The notes below the pieces were generated by a model that searched no databases, had not been told where the DNA came from, and saw only the letters and a list, made by a program, of their open reading frames with translations. Shown here in pieces: positions 36,989 through 46,022 of a stretch of DNA of 64,000 nt (position 1 is its first letter; the number at the start of each line of letters is the position of its first letter). A program made the translations under genes and the position numbers. The stretch comes from SHZI01 sp031409515 (GTDB lineage: Bacteria > Pseudomonadota > Gammaproteobacteria > Steroidobacterales > GCA-2729495): NCBI GenBank assembly GCA_031409515.1, contig JANNXJ010000053.1, forward strand, positions 124,001-188,000, in the 5' to 3' direction.

Positions 36989-38362
36989 ATGGACAGCGCC
37001 AGGAAAACCACTGCCCAGATTACGTCGCTGGTCCTGCCGCGACTGCAGAAGCTCGCGCCCCGACCGGTCCGGCTCGAAGACACCGGGCTGCAGGAGACCT
37101 TCGTCGCCGACCTCTTGTCCAAGCACCTGCTCCAGGGCGGGGTGCTCACGATGGCGGAGTTGACGACGAGGCTCGCACTGGCCGGTCCGATCGTCGAGTC
37201 CGTACTCAATTTCATGCGCAAGGAGGCCCGCATTGAGGTTCGGGGCCCTGCCACCGGCGATGGGGCCTCCAGCCTGCGCTACGCACTGACCGAGCGCGGT
37301 CGGGCCAGCGCCCAGGATGCCATGTTGCGCGGCGGGTACGTTGGCCCGGCGCCAGTGCCACTGCACAACTACCTGGAGATCGTTCGTACCCAGACCGTGC
37401 ACGACCGCTCCGTGACCCACCAGTCGATGAAGGCGGCCTTCGCCGACGTGGTCGTGCGCGACGAGATCCTCGGACAGCTCGGACCCTCACTCAACTCCGG
37501 CCGGGCGATCTTCATCTATGGCCCGCCGGGTACCGGCAAGACCTACCTGACGCAGCGCATGGCGCGGGTCTTTCCACAGGTGACGCTCATCCCCCACGCG
37601 GTGGCCGTCAATGAAGCGGTGATCGAGATCTTCGACCCGGTCGTCCACCGGCCCCAGGACATGTCCCTGCCGAACCCGAACATCATGCTGGAGAACGGCT
37701 TCGACCCGCGGTTCGTCGCCTGCCAGCGCCCTGTGATCATCAGCGGTGGCGAGCTCAGCGCGGACATGCTGGACGTCCGGTACGACCCGGACACCCGGCA
37801 ATACCAGGCACCGCTGCAGCTCAAGGCCAACAACGGCATCTTCATCATCGATGACATGGGCCGGCAGCGCGTTGCCCCGGAAACCGTCTTTAATCGCTGG
37901 ATTGTCCCCCTGGAAGAGAAGAAGGACTTTCTCAGTCTCGGGGCAGGCCAGCACTTCAGTGTGCCCTTCGACGTGGTTCTCGTATTCTCGACGAACCTGA
38001 ATCCGACAGACCTGGCCGATGAAGCGTTTCTCCGCCGCATCGGCTACAAGATCGAGTTCCACTACCTGCGGGCCGACGAATACCGCCAGATCTGGGCCCA
38101 GGTCTGCACTGATCACGGCATCAGCTGTGACGACGATGTACTTGATTACGTCATCGGTGATCTGCACCAGCGGCAGGGCAGGCCCATGGCGCCCTGTCAT
38201 CCGCGTGACCTGCTCGGTATTGCGATGGATCACGCGGCCTACCTTGGCCAGCCACGCTGCGTGACCCGCCAGCACATGGACTGGGCCTGGAAGAACTATT
38301 TCGTTTCACTCAAGCCAAGCGAGCATGCAACGCAAGCGACGGCTATAGATGGAGGACGCTAA
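36989..38362 (+). CDS. AAA+ ATPase of the Tad locus
   Basis: A 457-aa protein between cpaA and cpaB. Residues of about 30-125 form a winged-helix-like region (LLSKHLLQGGVLTMAEL). The AAA+ domain has Walker A GPPGTGKT at 178-185 and Walker B IFIIDD at 284-289, with sensor-like STNLNP. The C-terminal region carries DEYRQIWAQVCTDHG and HPRDLLGIAMDH. It is MoxR-like in build, but its role in pilus biogenesis is not one I know. Related proteins sit in some Tad clusters of gammaproteobacteria. It may help assemble, or control expression of, the pilus. It is followed by cpaB, with a start only 2 bp downstream. Confidence 0.85.
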   Translation: MDSARKTTAQITSLVLPRLQKLAPRPVRLEDTGLQETFVADLLSKHLLQGGVLTMAELTTRLALAGPIVESVLNFMRKEARIEVRGPATGDGASSLRYALTERGRASAQDAMLRGGYVGPAPVPLHNYLEIVRTQTVHDRSVTHQSMKAAFADVVVRDEILGQLGPSLNSGRAIFIYGPPGTGKTYLTQRMARVFPQVTLIPHAVAVNEAVIEIFDPVVHRPQDMSLPNPNIMLENGFDPRFVACQRPVIISGGELSADMLDVRYDPDTRQYQAPLQLKANNGIFIIDDMGRQRVAPETVFNRWIVPLEEKKDFLSLGAGQHFSVPFDVVLVFSTNLNPTDLADEAFLRRIGYKIEFHYLRADEYRQIWAQVCTDHGISCDDDVLDYVIGDLHQRQGRPMAPCHPRDLLGIAMDHAAYLGQPRCVTRQHMDWAWKNYFVSLKPSEHATQATAIDGGR

Positions 38363-38364
38363 CG

Positions 38365-39159
38365 GTGTTTAAGAAAAGAGGCCTGCTTCTGGTCATGCTG
38401 TCGGTGGTCATTGCGGCCGCCGCTGCCTGGGTCGCCAACAACTACGTCCTTACCAAGCTCGCGCCGGCCGCTGGTGGGCCCGGCGGCGGGGTTACGGTGG
38501 TGAGCGCGGCCATGCGCATTCCCTACGGCACCAAGCTCGAGGCGCGGCACATCAAGATGATTGATGTGCCAGAAAACATACTGCCTCCGGGCGCCATCCG
38601 CGATTACAAGGAAGTTGATGGCAGCATCGTCAAGGGCGACATCCTGGAGGGCGAGATTCTCCTCAAGGATCGCATTGCTGGCAGCGGCGCCGGCAGCTCG
38701 CTTGCCGCACTCGTTGCGCCCAACAAGCGGGCTGTCACGGTCCGGGTGAACGACGTCATCGGGGTGGCCGGATTCCTGCTGCCAGGCAACTACGTGGACG
38801 TGCTCGGAACCCGCCTCGAAGTGAGTTCCAACCGGCGCGCCGTGACGGAAACCATCATCGACATGGTCAAGGTGCTGGCGGTGGACCAGACCGCGGCGAC
38901 GGACAAGAACGAGGCGGTGGTCGTTCGCGCCGTGACGCTCGAACTCGAACCCAGGCAGGCCGAGGTGCTCGTCAAGTGGGAGGAGGAAGGGACGATCCAG
39001 CTCGCACTCCGCAACCCGACAGACATGGCCCTCGTGGCCAGGGAACAGCCGGCACCCAAGGCCCAGCGGGCCATCAGGCGCCCTGCCCCCGTCAACGAAG
39101 GGTCCAGCGTCACCCTGATTCGCGGGACCAAGGTGCAAAGCTCAAAGGCGCCGGGTTGA
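38365..39159 (+). CDS. cpaB: Flp pilus assembly protein CpaB/RcpC
   Basis: A 264-aa protein with one N-terminal transmembrane helix (LLLVMLSVVIAAAAAWVA) and a SAF domain at about 46-105 (AAMRIPYGTKLEARHIKM). CpaB/RcpC is a periplasmic part of the Tad system, possibly binding peptidoglycan and stabilising the secretin. RAVTVRVNDVIGVAGFLLPG and NYVDVLGT are typical CpaB segments. The GTG start follows the stop of the AAA+ gene by 2 bp, and a GGAGG lies in that gene's last codons. The C-terminal tail is long and charged. Confidence 0.93.
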   Translation: MFKKRGLLLVMLSVVIAAAAAWVANNYVLTKLAPAAGGPGGGVTVVSAAMRIPYGTKLEARHIKMIDVPENILPPGAIRDYKEVDGSIVKGDILEGEILLKDRIAGSGAGSSLAALVAPNKRAVTVRVNDVIGVAGFLLPGNYVDVLGTRLEVSSNRRAVTETIIDMVKVLAVDQTAATDKNEAVVVRAVTLELEPRQAEVLVKWEEEGTIQLALRNPTDMALVAREQPAPKAQRAIRRPAPVNEGSSVTLIRGTKVQSSKAPG

Positions 39160-39206
39160 TACGGCGCGACGGACTGGCTGCGCGCCCAGTCCGCTGACCT
39201 CATGGA

Positions 39207-40820
39207 ATGGAAACCAAGGACATCATCATGCGTTACCTGCAATTGCTCCCCCGGCCCGCCGCGCTGATCACGGTAGCCTTTCTCATGGCCATGCCGTGGA
39301 CGCTACAGGCGCAACAGTCGGCAACGCCCACCCTGAGTGGCGGCAGCAGCGAAGCACTGATGGTGCCGCTGTTCAAGTCGAAAGTCGTCCAGCTTGATGA
39401 GCCCGCCTCCCGGGTTTCGGTCGGCAACCCCGATATCGCCGACATCCTGATCCTCAAGTCCACTCAGCTCTACGTACTGGGCAAGGACCTGGGTACGACC
39501 AACGTGCTGCTCTGGGACCGGGGCGACCGCCTCATCGGCACCGTCGCGGTCGAGGTCACCCACGACCTCGAGTCCCTGAAGGGCAAGCTGCACGAGCTGC
39601 TGCCGGCCGAGAACATTGCAGTCCATTCAAGCCAACGCTCCATCGTGCTGGCGGGTCGGGTGTCCAGCGCGCTCGCCATGAACACGGCGCTGCGCATCGG
39701 CGACGGCTATCTCGCCCAGGTCAGCACCTCCAAGGACGAGAGCGAGTTCAAGCAGGAGGGCAGCTCCAAGCGTGACGACCGGGCCGTGGGTCAGGTGATC
39801 AATCTCATGGAAGTCGCCGGGGCGCAGCAGGTCATGCTGAGCGTCAAGGTGGCCGAGATCGCGCGCAGCGAAATGCGCTCCCTCGACGCACAGTTCAATG
39901 CAGCCGGTATTACCGGCAACTGGAAACTGGGCGGCGTCAACGGCGGCGCGCGCTTCCCCGATGCGGTATTCACTCAAGCCCCTGGCGGGGTATTCGATGG
40001 TGCCCTCACTCCAGGCCGGCTTCCGGCCATCGGCGGCCTCGCGCCCTTCGGGCCCGTGATCAACGAGTTTGCGCCCAACCCCATGACCATTGGCGACAAG
40101 GGGCTGTTCGCCAGCTTCCTGAGCGATGATTTTCTCTTCAACATGGCGCTCAACGTCGCCAAGGACAAGGGCCTTGCGAAGATTCTTGCCGAGCCGACGT
40201 TGACCACGCTGACCGGCCAGGAAGCCACGTTCCTCTCCGGCGGCGAGTTCCCGATTCCGGTTCCCCAGGGCAATGACTCGGTCACGATCGAGTTCAAGGA
40301 ATTCGGCGTGGGCCTGAAGTTTCTGCCGGTGGTGCTGGCGTCGGGCGCCATCAACCTGACCATCAATGTGACGGTCAGCGAGCTCGTGCCGACCGACAGT
40401 GTCGTGATCAACACGCCAGATACGCTTTCAAGGTTCGTCATTCCGGCCCTGACCAAGCGCAGCGCCAGCACCACTGTTGAACTCAAGGACGGCCAGACCA
40501 TCGGTATTGCCGGCCTGATCAACGAAACCCTGCGGGAGGCGGTCAACAAGTTCCCGGGCCTGGGCGACCTGCCTGTGCTCGGTTACCTCTTCCGCAGTCA
40601 GAGCTTCCAGAAGGGCGAATCGGAATTGCTGATCGCGGTCACACCGCATCTTGCGAAGCCGATGGCGGCGCAGGAACTGCGGCTGCCGACCGACAGCTTC
40701 GTCGAACCCGACGACACCGACTTCTACATCATGGGCCGGATGGAGGGCAAGAAGGCTGCCAAGACCGATACCCAGCAGGCTGGCGGTACCGACGGCGAGT
40801 TCGGCCACGAAGTTCAGTAA
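39207..40820 (+). CDS. cpaC: type II/IV secretin CpaC/RcpA (outer-membrane pilus channel)
   Basis: A 537-aa secretin. A signal peptide (AALITVAFLMAMPWTLQAQ) precedes an N-terminal BON/secretin N-domain with VVQLDEPASRVSVGNPDIAD and LYVLGKDLGTTNVLLWD. The C-terminal secretin core runs from about residue 240 (VMLSVKVAEIARSEMR) to PVLGYLFRSQSFQKGESELLIAVTPHL. It forms the outer-membrane channel for the Tad pilus. The first in-frame start gives MET..., and Met8 (MRYLQLL) is an alternative closer to the signal peptide. It is followed by a small lipoprotein gene. Confidence 0.95.
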   Translation: METKDIIMRYLQLLPRPAALITVAFLMAMPWTLQAQQSATPTLSGGSSEALMVPLFKSKVVQLDEPASRVSVGNPDIADILILKSTQLYVLGKDLGTTNVLLWDRGDRLIGTVAVEVTHDLESLKGKLHELLPAENIAVHSSQRSIVLAGRVSSALAMNTALRIGDGYLAQVSTSKDESEFKQEGSSKRDDRAVGQVINLMEVAGAQQVMLSVKVAEIARSEMRSLDAQFNAAGITGNWKLGGVNGGARFPDAVFTQAPGGVFDGALTPGRLPAIGGLAPFGPVINEFAPNPMTIGDKGLFASFLSDDFLFNMALNVAKDKGLAKILAEPTLTTLTGQEATFLSGGEFPIPVPQGNDSVTIEFKEFGVGLKFLPVVLASGAINLTINVTVSELVPTDSVVINTPDTLSRFVIPALTKRSASTTVELKDGQTIGIAGLINETLREAVNKFPGLGDLPVLGYLFRSQSFQKGESELLIAVTPHLAKPMAAQELRLPTDSFVEPDDTDFYIMGRMEGKKAAKTDTQQAGGTDGEFGHEVQ

Positions 40821-40828
40821 CAAAGGAC

Positions 40829-41113
40829 ATGCACATGGACATGCTTAGGATCTTTCGCGTCATCGCCGTCAGCGGCTCGCTGGTCGCCGCAGCCGGGTGC
40901 GCCAGCGGCCCGTCAGCGGTCGAGAACGACTTCGGCAATTCAGTACGACACATGACCCAGGCGCAGATCGCCAACCCGGCGGCGCCGGTGGACAACAACC
41001 CGATTGATCACGGCGATGGCCCGCGCATCAATGCCGCGATTGAGGTCTACCGCAAGAGCGTCTCCGACCCGAAGGAGACCAAGCAGGACATAACCATCGG
41101 CGTGGACCAGTAG
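40829..41113 (+). CDS. small Tad-associated lipoprotein
   Basis: A 94-aa protein with a signal peptide ending in VAAAGC (Cys24), so a lipoprotein. The mature part is short and charged (FGNSVRHMTQAQIANPAA, then DHGDGPRINAAIEVYRKSV). It lies directly after the secretin, where other Tad loci have CpaD or pilotin-like lipoproteins. It may act as a pilotin for CpaC. The exact family is not certain, but similar short lipoproteins recur in this position. The start is one of three Met codons near 40829. Confidence 0.75.
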   Translation: MHMDMLRIFRVIAVSGSLVAAAGCASGPSAVENDFGNSVRHMTQAQIANPAAPVDNNPIDHGDGPRINAAIEVYRKSVSDPKETKQDITIGVDQ

Positions 41114-41131
41114 GCACCTGGTAGAACAGCC

Positions 41132-42406
41132 ATGCAGCACGAAGCACATCTGCGGACGAAGCGCTCCACCCTGCCTGCTTCGCAGGATGGATCGATTCTC
41201 GTACTCCTCGCCGTGGGCATGCTGGCCATCCTGGCGATGGCCGGACTTGCCCTTGACGGTTCGCACCTGCTGCTCAACAAATCACGCCTGCAGAACTCGG
41301 TCGATGCCGCAGCGCTGGCTGCCGCCAAGGTGCTGGACCAGTCAGGCGATGTCACTCGCGCCAGGGCTGCCGCGATTTCGTTGCTGGGACTGAACGGCGC
41401 GGCGGCCGGCAATCGGGAACTGGGCCAGTCCGTAACGAATGGTGGACTGACGGTGACGGTGGAATTCTCCAGCACGCTGCAGCCCTTCAGCCCCGGCAGC
41501 ACACCTGCCGAGTACGTGCGCGTCAAGGCGCGAAACTTCCGCATGCCCGCCTGGCTGATCCCGGTGGTCGGCCGCAACAACAAGGTGGTCGGTGCCAGCG
41601 CAGTGGCGGGCCCCAGCCCGACGATACTGCAGGCCTGCAACCTGGTCCCGCTCGCGGTGTGCGGCACGCCCCCGGCCCAGGGCGGCAGCGCCCCCTATTG
41701 GGGCTTCCAGCCCGGACTGGTACATGTGCTGAAGTCGGCGTCCGGTAACCAGGGTCCCATCGGGCCCGGCAACTTTCAGCTGCTGCGCCTCGGCGGCAAC
41801 GGTGCGGACGTGGTTCGGGAAAATCTGGCGGGCGGCTACGACGGCTGCTTCAACGGCGGCACGCTGCCCACCCAGCCCGGCAACAACGTGGGGCCGGTCA
41901 CCCAGGGCCTGAACACCCGGTTCAATAGATACACGGGATCCCTGGGCAGCGCCCGCGACCAGTACCCGCCCGACGTCGTAACGCGCCAGACGACACCGGC
42001 CCTCAGCTACAACGACACGACCGGCGCGGTTACCCAGGGCGGCCGGACCATAACCAACGCGACTCAGGTCAACTTCAACTACGCCGACTACACCAGCCGC
42101 GTGGAGGGAGGCAACTTCGATGTGCAGCCGGCTCCCGCGGGCCCTGCGGCCTTCGAGCGCCGCATAATGCCCGTGCCGATCGCGGACTGCACCGGCACCA
42201 ACAACGGGCAGACCGACCTGCCCATCCTCGGCATCGGCTGCTACTTCCTGTTGCAGGAGGCAGAGCAGCAGGGCACGCGATCCAGAATCTACGGTGAATT
42301 TGTCGCCGACTGCCAGGCCGGCGGAATGCCCGGACCGTCACCGAGCAGTATCCCTGGGCCCTATCGCGTCCAGCTCTATCGGAACTTCGAGAGCGGCGAT
42401 TCCTGA
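41132..42406 (+). CDS. TadG-like pilus assembly protein
   Basis: A 424-aa protein. An N-terminal TadE/TadG-type segment has GSILVLLAVGMLAILAMAGLALD, one transmembrane helix, followed by SVDAAALAAAKVLDQ, the signature of the putative Flp pilus-assembly TadE/G-like domain. The periplasmic part is long and Gly/Asn/Thr-rich, with several Cys residues (ILQACNLVPLAVCGTP, DCTGTNNGQTDL). No full vWA MIDAS motif is visible. It probably localises to the inner membrane and periplasm. It is the first of three pseudopilin-like genes, and tadE starts 17 bp after its stop. Confidence 0.82.
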   Translation: MQHEAHLRTKRSTLPASQDGSILVLLAVGMLAILAMAGLALDGSHLLLNKSRLQNSVDAAALAAAKVLDQSGDVTRARAAAISLLGLNGAAAGNRELGQSVTNGGLTVTVEFSSTLQPFSPGSTPAEYVRVKARNFRMPAWLIPVVGRNNKVVGASAVAGPSPTILQACNLVPLAVCGTPPAQGGSAPYWGFQPGLVHVLKSASGNQGPIGPGNFQLLRLGGNGADVVRENLAGGYDGCFNGGTLPTQPGNNVGPVTQGLNTRFNRYTGSLGSARDQYPPDVVTRQTTPALSYNDTTGAVTQGGRTITNATQVNFNYADYTSRVEGGNFDVQPAPAGPAAFERRIMPVPIADCTGTNNGQTDLPILGIGCYFLLQEAEQQGTRSRIYGEFVADCQAGGMPGPSPSSIPGPYRVQLYRNFESGDS

Positions 42407-42422
42407 AGCCCGGGGCACGATC

Positions 42423-42887
42423 ATGCACACCTACGGACACAAATCAGGGCAGGCAGGCGTGGCCGCGGTGGAATTTACCATCGCGTTGCCCGTGATGCTG
42501 TTGCTCTTCCTGGCGGTGGTTGAGTTCGGGCGTGCCTTCCTCCAGTACAACGCCCTGACGCGGGCCGTGCAGGACAGCGCCCGCCTGGTCGCCTCCGAGG
42601 CGCTGCGGGGCCAGGCGGGAACCGTCAACCTGGATGCCGCCCTGATTGCCACCGCCCGCAGCCTCGTGGTTTTTGGTAACAGCGCCGGCACCGGTGTGGC
42701 GCTGCTCCCGGGCCTGACCCCGGGCAACGTCACGGTGCGCGACCTGGGCAGCGGCAATATCGCCGTCTCAGCGACCTATCTGTACCAGCCGATGATCGGG
42801 ACGGGAATTCCCAGGATGGTGCAGGGCGGGCAGATCGCGACCGGCTTTACGCTGCGGGCCGAGGTAGTCATGAGGGCCATCTCGTGA
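42423..42887 (+). CDS. tadE: TadE-family pseudopilin
   Basis: A 154-aa pseudopilin-like protein with AAVEFTIALPVMLLLFLAVVEFGRA near residues 14-38, the TadE motif of a single N-terminal helix and a conserved Glu-Phe pair. It is processed by the prepilin peptidase in characterised systems. The mature part has a beta-rich C-terminus (GNVTVRDLGSGNIAVSATY). The ATG at 42423 is used rather than the longer frame from 42294, which overlaps tadG. It overlaps tadF by GTGA. Confidence 0.92.
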   Translation: MHTYGHKSGQAGVAAVEFTIALPVMLLLFLAVVEFGRAFLQYNALTRAVQDSARLVASEALRGQAGTVNLDAALIATARSLVVFGNSAGTGVALLPGLTPGNVTVRDLGSGNIAVSATYLYQPMIGTGIPRMVQGGQIATGFTLRAEVVMRAIS

Positions 42888-43363
42888 ATCGCAGGCTGCA
42901 AGGCGGAACCACCACCGTTGAGTTCGCCATCATCGGGCTCGTGGCCATGGTCGTGCTCTTTGCCCTGCTCGAATTCAGCCGCCTGGTGTTCGAGCTGAAT
43001 GCCCTCAATGAGGCCACCCGGCGCGGCGCCCGCATGGCAGCGGTTTGCCCGGTCAATGATCCGGCCATTGCACAGGTCGCCATCTTCAATGCACCCGGCG
43101 GCGGGGGTGCGAGCCCCATCATCACGGGCCTTTCCGCCAGCAACGTCGCCGTCGAGTACCTGAACCAGACAGGCGGGGCACTCGGCAGCCCCGCGGCAAA
43201 CTTTGCGCAGATTCGTTATGTACGCGTCCGAATGACGAATCTCCAGCACACTCTTTTGATTCCACTTTTCAACCTGACGCTCCCGCTGCCGGGGTATCCC
43301 ACGACACTGCCGCGCGAGAGCCTCGGTATTCCGCGGGTGGGTGCGGGGCCACTGGCCTGCTGA
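42884..43363 (+). CDS. tadF: TadF/TadE-like pseudopilin
   Basis: A 159-aa second pseudopilin, with TTTVEFAIIGLVAMVVLFALLEFSR near residues 9-33 and NALNEATRRGARMAAVC. It is similar to TadE in helix and length but distinct in sequence; in Aggregatibacter this is TadF. The GTG start overlaps the tadE stop (GTGA), so the two are translated together. A small gap of 66 bp follows before cpaE. Confidence 0.88.
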   Translation: MNRRLQGGTTTVEFAIIGLVAMVVLFALLEFSRLVFELNALNEATRRGARMAAVCPVNDPAIAQVAIFNAPGGGGASPIITGLSASNVAVEYLNQTGGALGSPAANFAQIRYVRVRMTNLQHTLLIPLFNLTLPLPGYPTTLPRESLGIPRVGAGPLAC

Positions 43364-43429
43364 GGCGATTGCATTGCGCTGCCCCGGGGCACGGGGCACT
43401 ACTGTTATCCAGATTACGGGGATTGGGAC

Positions 43430-44617
43430 ATGCGACTGAAAGTACTGGTAGCAAGCCGGGACAAGACGGCGCTGGGAGGCCTGGCGGCCAGCATCACCGC
43501 GGCCAACCTGGACCTCACCTGCAAACACGTCAGCAACGGGCACGCTGACCCGCTGCACGGGGTTGCGGAGTCGCCCGACATCATCGTCTGGCATGTGGGT
43601 CCCAGCGGCGACACGGACCTTGCCGACATCGTCAATCAGCCCTCTGGCGGCCGACCCCCGACCATCGTCATTGGACCGGCTGGAAACACCGCATGCATGC
43701 GGCTCGCCATGCAGGGCGGTGCCCGCGACTACCTGGAGGAACCGGTTGCCGCCGGGGACCTCCTCGCATCCCTGGAGCGCATCCAGAGAGAGCTCAACGA
43801 CCTTGGTCCCGCGCGCGCGCGCGCGCTCGTGGCCGTCGTCAGCGCCAAGGGCGGCTCCGGCGCGTCGTTTATTGCGGTGAATCTGGCCCACATCATGGCG
43901 GTACATTCCGGCGCACACGTCGCCTTGCTGGATCTGGACCTGCAGTTCTCCTCGCTGGCCCAGTACCTGAACCTCAGGCCCGACAATGGCCTGCTGCAGG
44001 CCCTCGATATGGCCGAGCAACTGGACGGCGTCGCGCTGGATGCTTACATGGCCAAGCACAAGAGCGGACTGTCGATGATCGGCGTCCTCGAAGATGAGAT
44101 GGTGCTGACGCGGGACATACCCCTGGGCAGGTTCGCGCACCTGCTGGATACCGTCCAGTTGAACTACGACCGGGTGGTTGTCGACCTCCCGCGCCAGATT
44201 GACGATGTTGCGGCAGCAGTCTACGAGCGTGCAGATCACGTCCTGCTCGTCATGCAACAGGAACTCGGCAACCTGCGCGATGCCATGCGGCTCCGGAATA
44301 TCCTGGTGCGCCAACTGGGTCTGCCCCAGGAGAAGCTGAACATCGTCATCAACCGCTACGACAAGAGTTTTCAGGTGGGAGTGACGGATATCCAGCGGGC
44401 TCTCGGCTCCGAGGACCGGGCGCCCCTGCTGCTGCCAAATCAATACCGCGACGTGTCCGAAAGCATCAACGTGGGCGTCCCGATGATGGATCACCGCCGC
44501 GGCTCTCCGGTAACCAAGGCCCTGATGCAGATAGAGGCGCACCTCGCCGGCGGCAGCAGTGACGACGTGCCGCGAGGCGCGCTTTCGCGCGTGTTCGCGA
44601 ACCTTATCGGAGGATGA
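43430..44617 (+). CDS. cpaE: Tad pilus polar-localisation ATPase-like protein CpaE/TadZ
   Basis: A 395-aa MinD/ParA-superfamily protein. Residues 1-125 are an atypical receiver domain (LKVLVASRDKTAL, VWHVGPSGDTDLADI). The ATPase domain starts at about 132, with a deviant Walker A KGGSGAS at 140-146 in place of KGGxGKT, lacking the signature Lys and Thr. TadZ proteins are known for such atypical motifs and act in positioning the pilus machine. The C-terminal part has VVVDLPRQIDDVAAAVYERAD and NIVINRYDKSF. The start ATG at 43430 follows GGGGATTGGGAC. It lies between the pseudopilins and the CpaF motor. Confidence 0.93.
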   Translation: MRLKVLVASRDKTALGGLAASITAANLDLTCKHVSNGHADPLHGVAESPDIIVWHVGPSGDTDLADIVNQPSGGRPPTIVIGPAGNTACMRLAMQGGARDYLEEPVAAGDLLASLERIQRELNDLGPARARALVAVVSAKGGSGASFIAVNLAHIMAVHSGAHVALLDLDLQFSSLAQYLNLRPDNGLLQALDMAEQLDGVALDAYMAKHKSGLSMIGVLEDEMVLTRDIPLGRFAHLLDTVQLNYDRVVVDLPRQIDDVAAAVYERADHVLLVMQQELGNLRDAMRLRNILVRQLGLPQEKLNIVINRYDKSFQVGVTDIQRALGSEDRAPLLLPNQYRDVSESINVGVPMMDHRRGSPVTKALMQIEAHLAGGSSDDVPRGALSRVFANLIGG

Positions 44618-44621
44618 GCAG

Positions 44622-46004
44622 ATGGCCAGTGTAATAAACCGCCTCACCAGCAAACTCGGCCGCAGCGATAGCGACTCGCAGGGCGAGGGTTTTCTGCAGC
44701 GGGCCCAGGGCGTTGCAAAGAGCGGCATCGAGATGCGCTCACTGACGCCCCAGGAGTCCACCTGGAAGATGAAGATCTACCAGCGTCTTCTGGAAACCAT
44801 GGATCTCTCCCTGATCGGCTCGCTTGCTGAAGGGGACGCCCGGGCTCAGATCCGCGAAATCACGATGCGGCTCATGAACGAGGAGTCCGTGACCTTAAGC
44901 CTGGAGCAGCGCCAGGTCGTGATCCGGACCATCGAGGACGAGGTGATGGGCCTTGGACCTCTGGAACCTCTCCTCGCTGACTCGACCGTTTCCGACGTGC
45001 TGGTGAACGGCGCGAAGTCCGTTTACGTCGAGCGGCGCGGCAAGCTCGAGCTCACCGATGTGAAATTCCACAGCGACCTGCACCTGATGAATATCATCGA
45101 CCGCATCGTTACCGCGGTCGGCCGGCGGATCGACGAGTCGTCTCCGATGGTCGACGCGCGCCTCAAGGACGGCTCCCGGGTCAACGCAATCATCCCGCCC
45201 CTGGCGCTCGATGGCCCCATGTTATCGATCCGCCGCTTTGCCGTTGAACTGCTCTCGGTTGAGGACCTCATCAGGATCGGCACCCTCACAGAACCTGCCG
45301 CCAAGGTGCTGCAAGCGGTGGTCAAGGCGCGCATGAATGTTCTGGTATCCGGCGGCACGGGCGCGGGCAAGACCACGATGCTCAATATCCTCTCCGGCTT
45401 CATCCCGGAGACCGAGCGCATCGTCACGATCGAAGACTCGGCAGAGCTGCAGTTGCAGCAGAACCACGTCGTACGCCTGGAAACGCGCCCACCCAACATC
45501 GAGGGACGTGGCGAGGTCATGGCGCGGGACCTGGTCCGCAACAGCCTGCGCATGCGACCCGACCGGATCATTGTGGGTGAGGTCCGCGGCGCAGAGGCCA
45601 TGGACATGTTGCAGGCCATGAATACCGGCCATGACGGGTCACTGACGACTGTCCATGCGAACTCCCCGCGCGATGCGTTGTCCCGGATCGAGAACATGGT
45701 TTCGCTGACTGGCATCCAGTTCCCGACCAAGGGCCTGCGGGCGCAGATCGCCTCAGCCATTCACGTGGTGCTGCAGGTGGAACGCCAGGAGGATGGCAAG
45801 CGGCGTCTGGTCAGCGTGTCGGAGATCAACGGCATGGAGGGGGAGATGATCACCATGTCGGAGTTGTTCCGGTTTGATCGCCAGGGCATCGACAAGGACG
45901 GCAAGGTCATCGGCGTCCTCAAAGCGACGGGCATCATCCCGGGCTTCCACAAGCAGATCACCCGCAAGGGAATTGAACTGCCTGTCGAGCTCTTTGGCCT
46001 CTGA
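44622..46004 (+). CDS. cpaF: secretion/pilus ATPase CpaF/TadA
   Basis: A 460-aa type II/IV secretion ATPase that powers Flp pilus assembly at the inner membrane. The Walker A motif GGTGAGKT lies near 244-251 and the Asp box follows in VTIEDSAELQLQQNHVV. Further family landmarks are RNSLRMRPDRIIVGEVRGAEA and HDGSLTTVHANSPRDALSR. The ATG at 44622 (MASVINRLTSK) is preceded by GGAGGATGAGCAG, an overlapping ribosome site, so the longer frame from 44559 is unlikely. tadB follows after an 18-bp gap. Confidence 0.96.
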   Translation: MASVINRLTSKLGRSDSDSQGEGFLQRAQGVAKSGIEMRSLTPQESTWKMKIYQRLLETMDLSLIGSLAEGDARAQIREITMRLMNEESVTLSLEQRQVVIRTIEDEVMGLGPLEPLLADSTVSDVLVNGAKSVYVERRGKLELTDVKFHSDLHLMNIIDRIVTAVGRRIDESSPMVDARLKDGSRVNAIIPPLALDGPMLSIRRFAVELLSVEDLIRIGTLTEPAAKVLQAVVKARMNVLVSGGTGAGKTTMLNILSGFIPETERIVTIEDSAELQLQQNHVVRLETRPPNIEGRGEVMARDLVRNSLRMRPDRIIVGEVRGAEAMDMLQAMNTGHDGSLTTVHANSPRDALSRIENMVSLTGIQFPTKGLRAQIASAIHVVLQVERQEDGKRRLVSVSEINGMEGEMITMSELFRFDRQGIDKDGKVIGVLKATGIIPGFHKQITRKGIELPVELFGL

Positions 46005-46022
46005 GCGCAAAGGAAACCGGCC

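Noticed and set aside
43805..43830. GC dinucleotide run in cpaE as a phase-variation tract.
   Set aside because: A short run of CG steps encoding Arg-Ala repeats; length is too small to call it a slippage site without comparative data.
42776..44761. A 661-codon antisense frame across the Tad genes.
   Set aside because: Spans tadE, tadF, cpaE and part of cpaF, all certain; typical antisense shadow of high GC3 genes.
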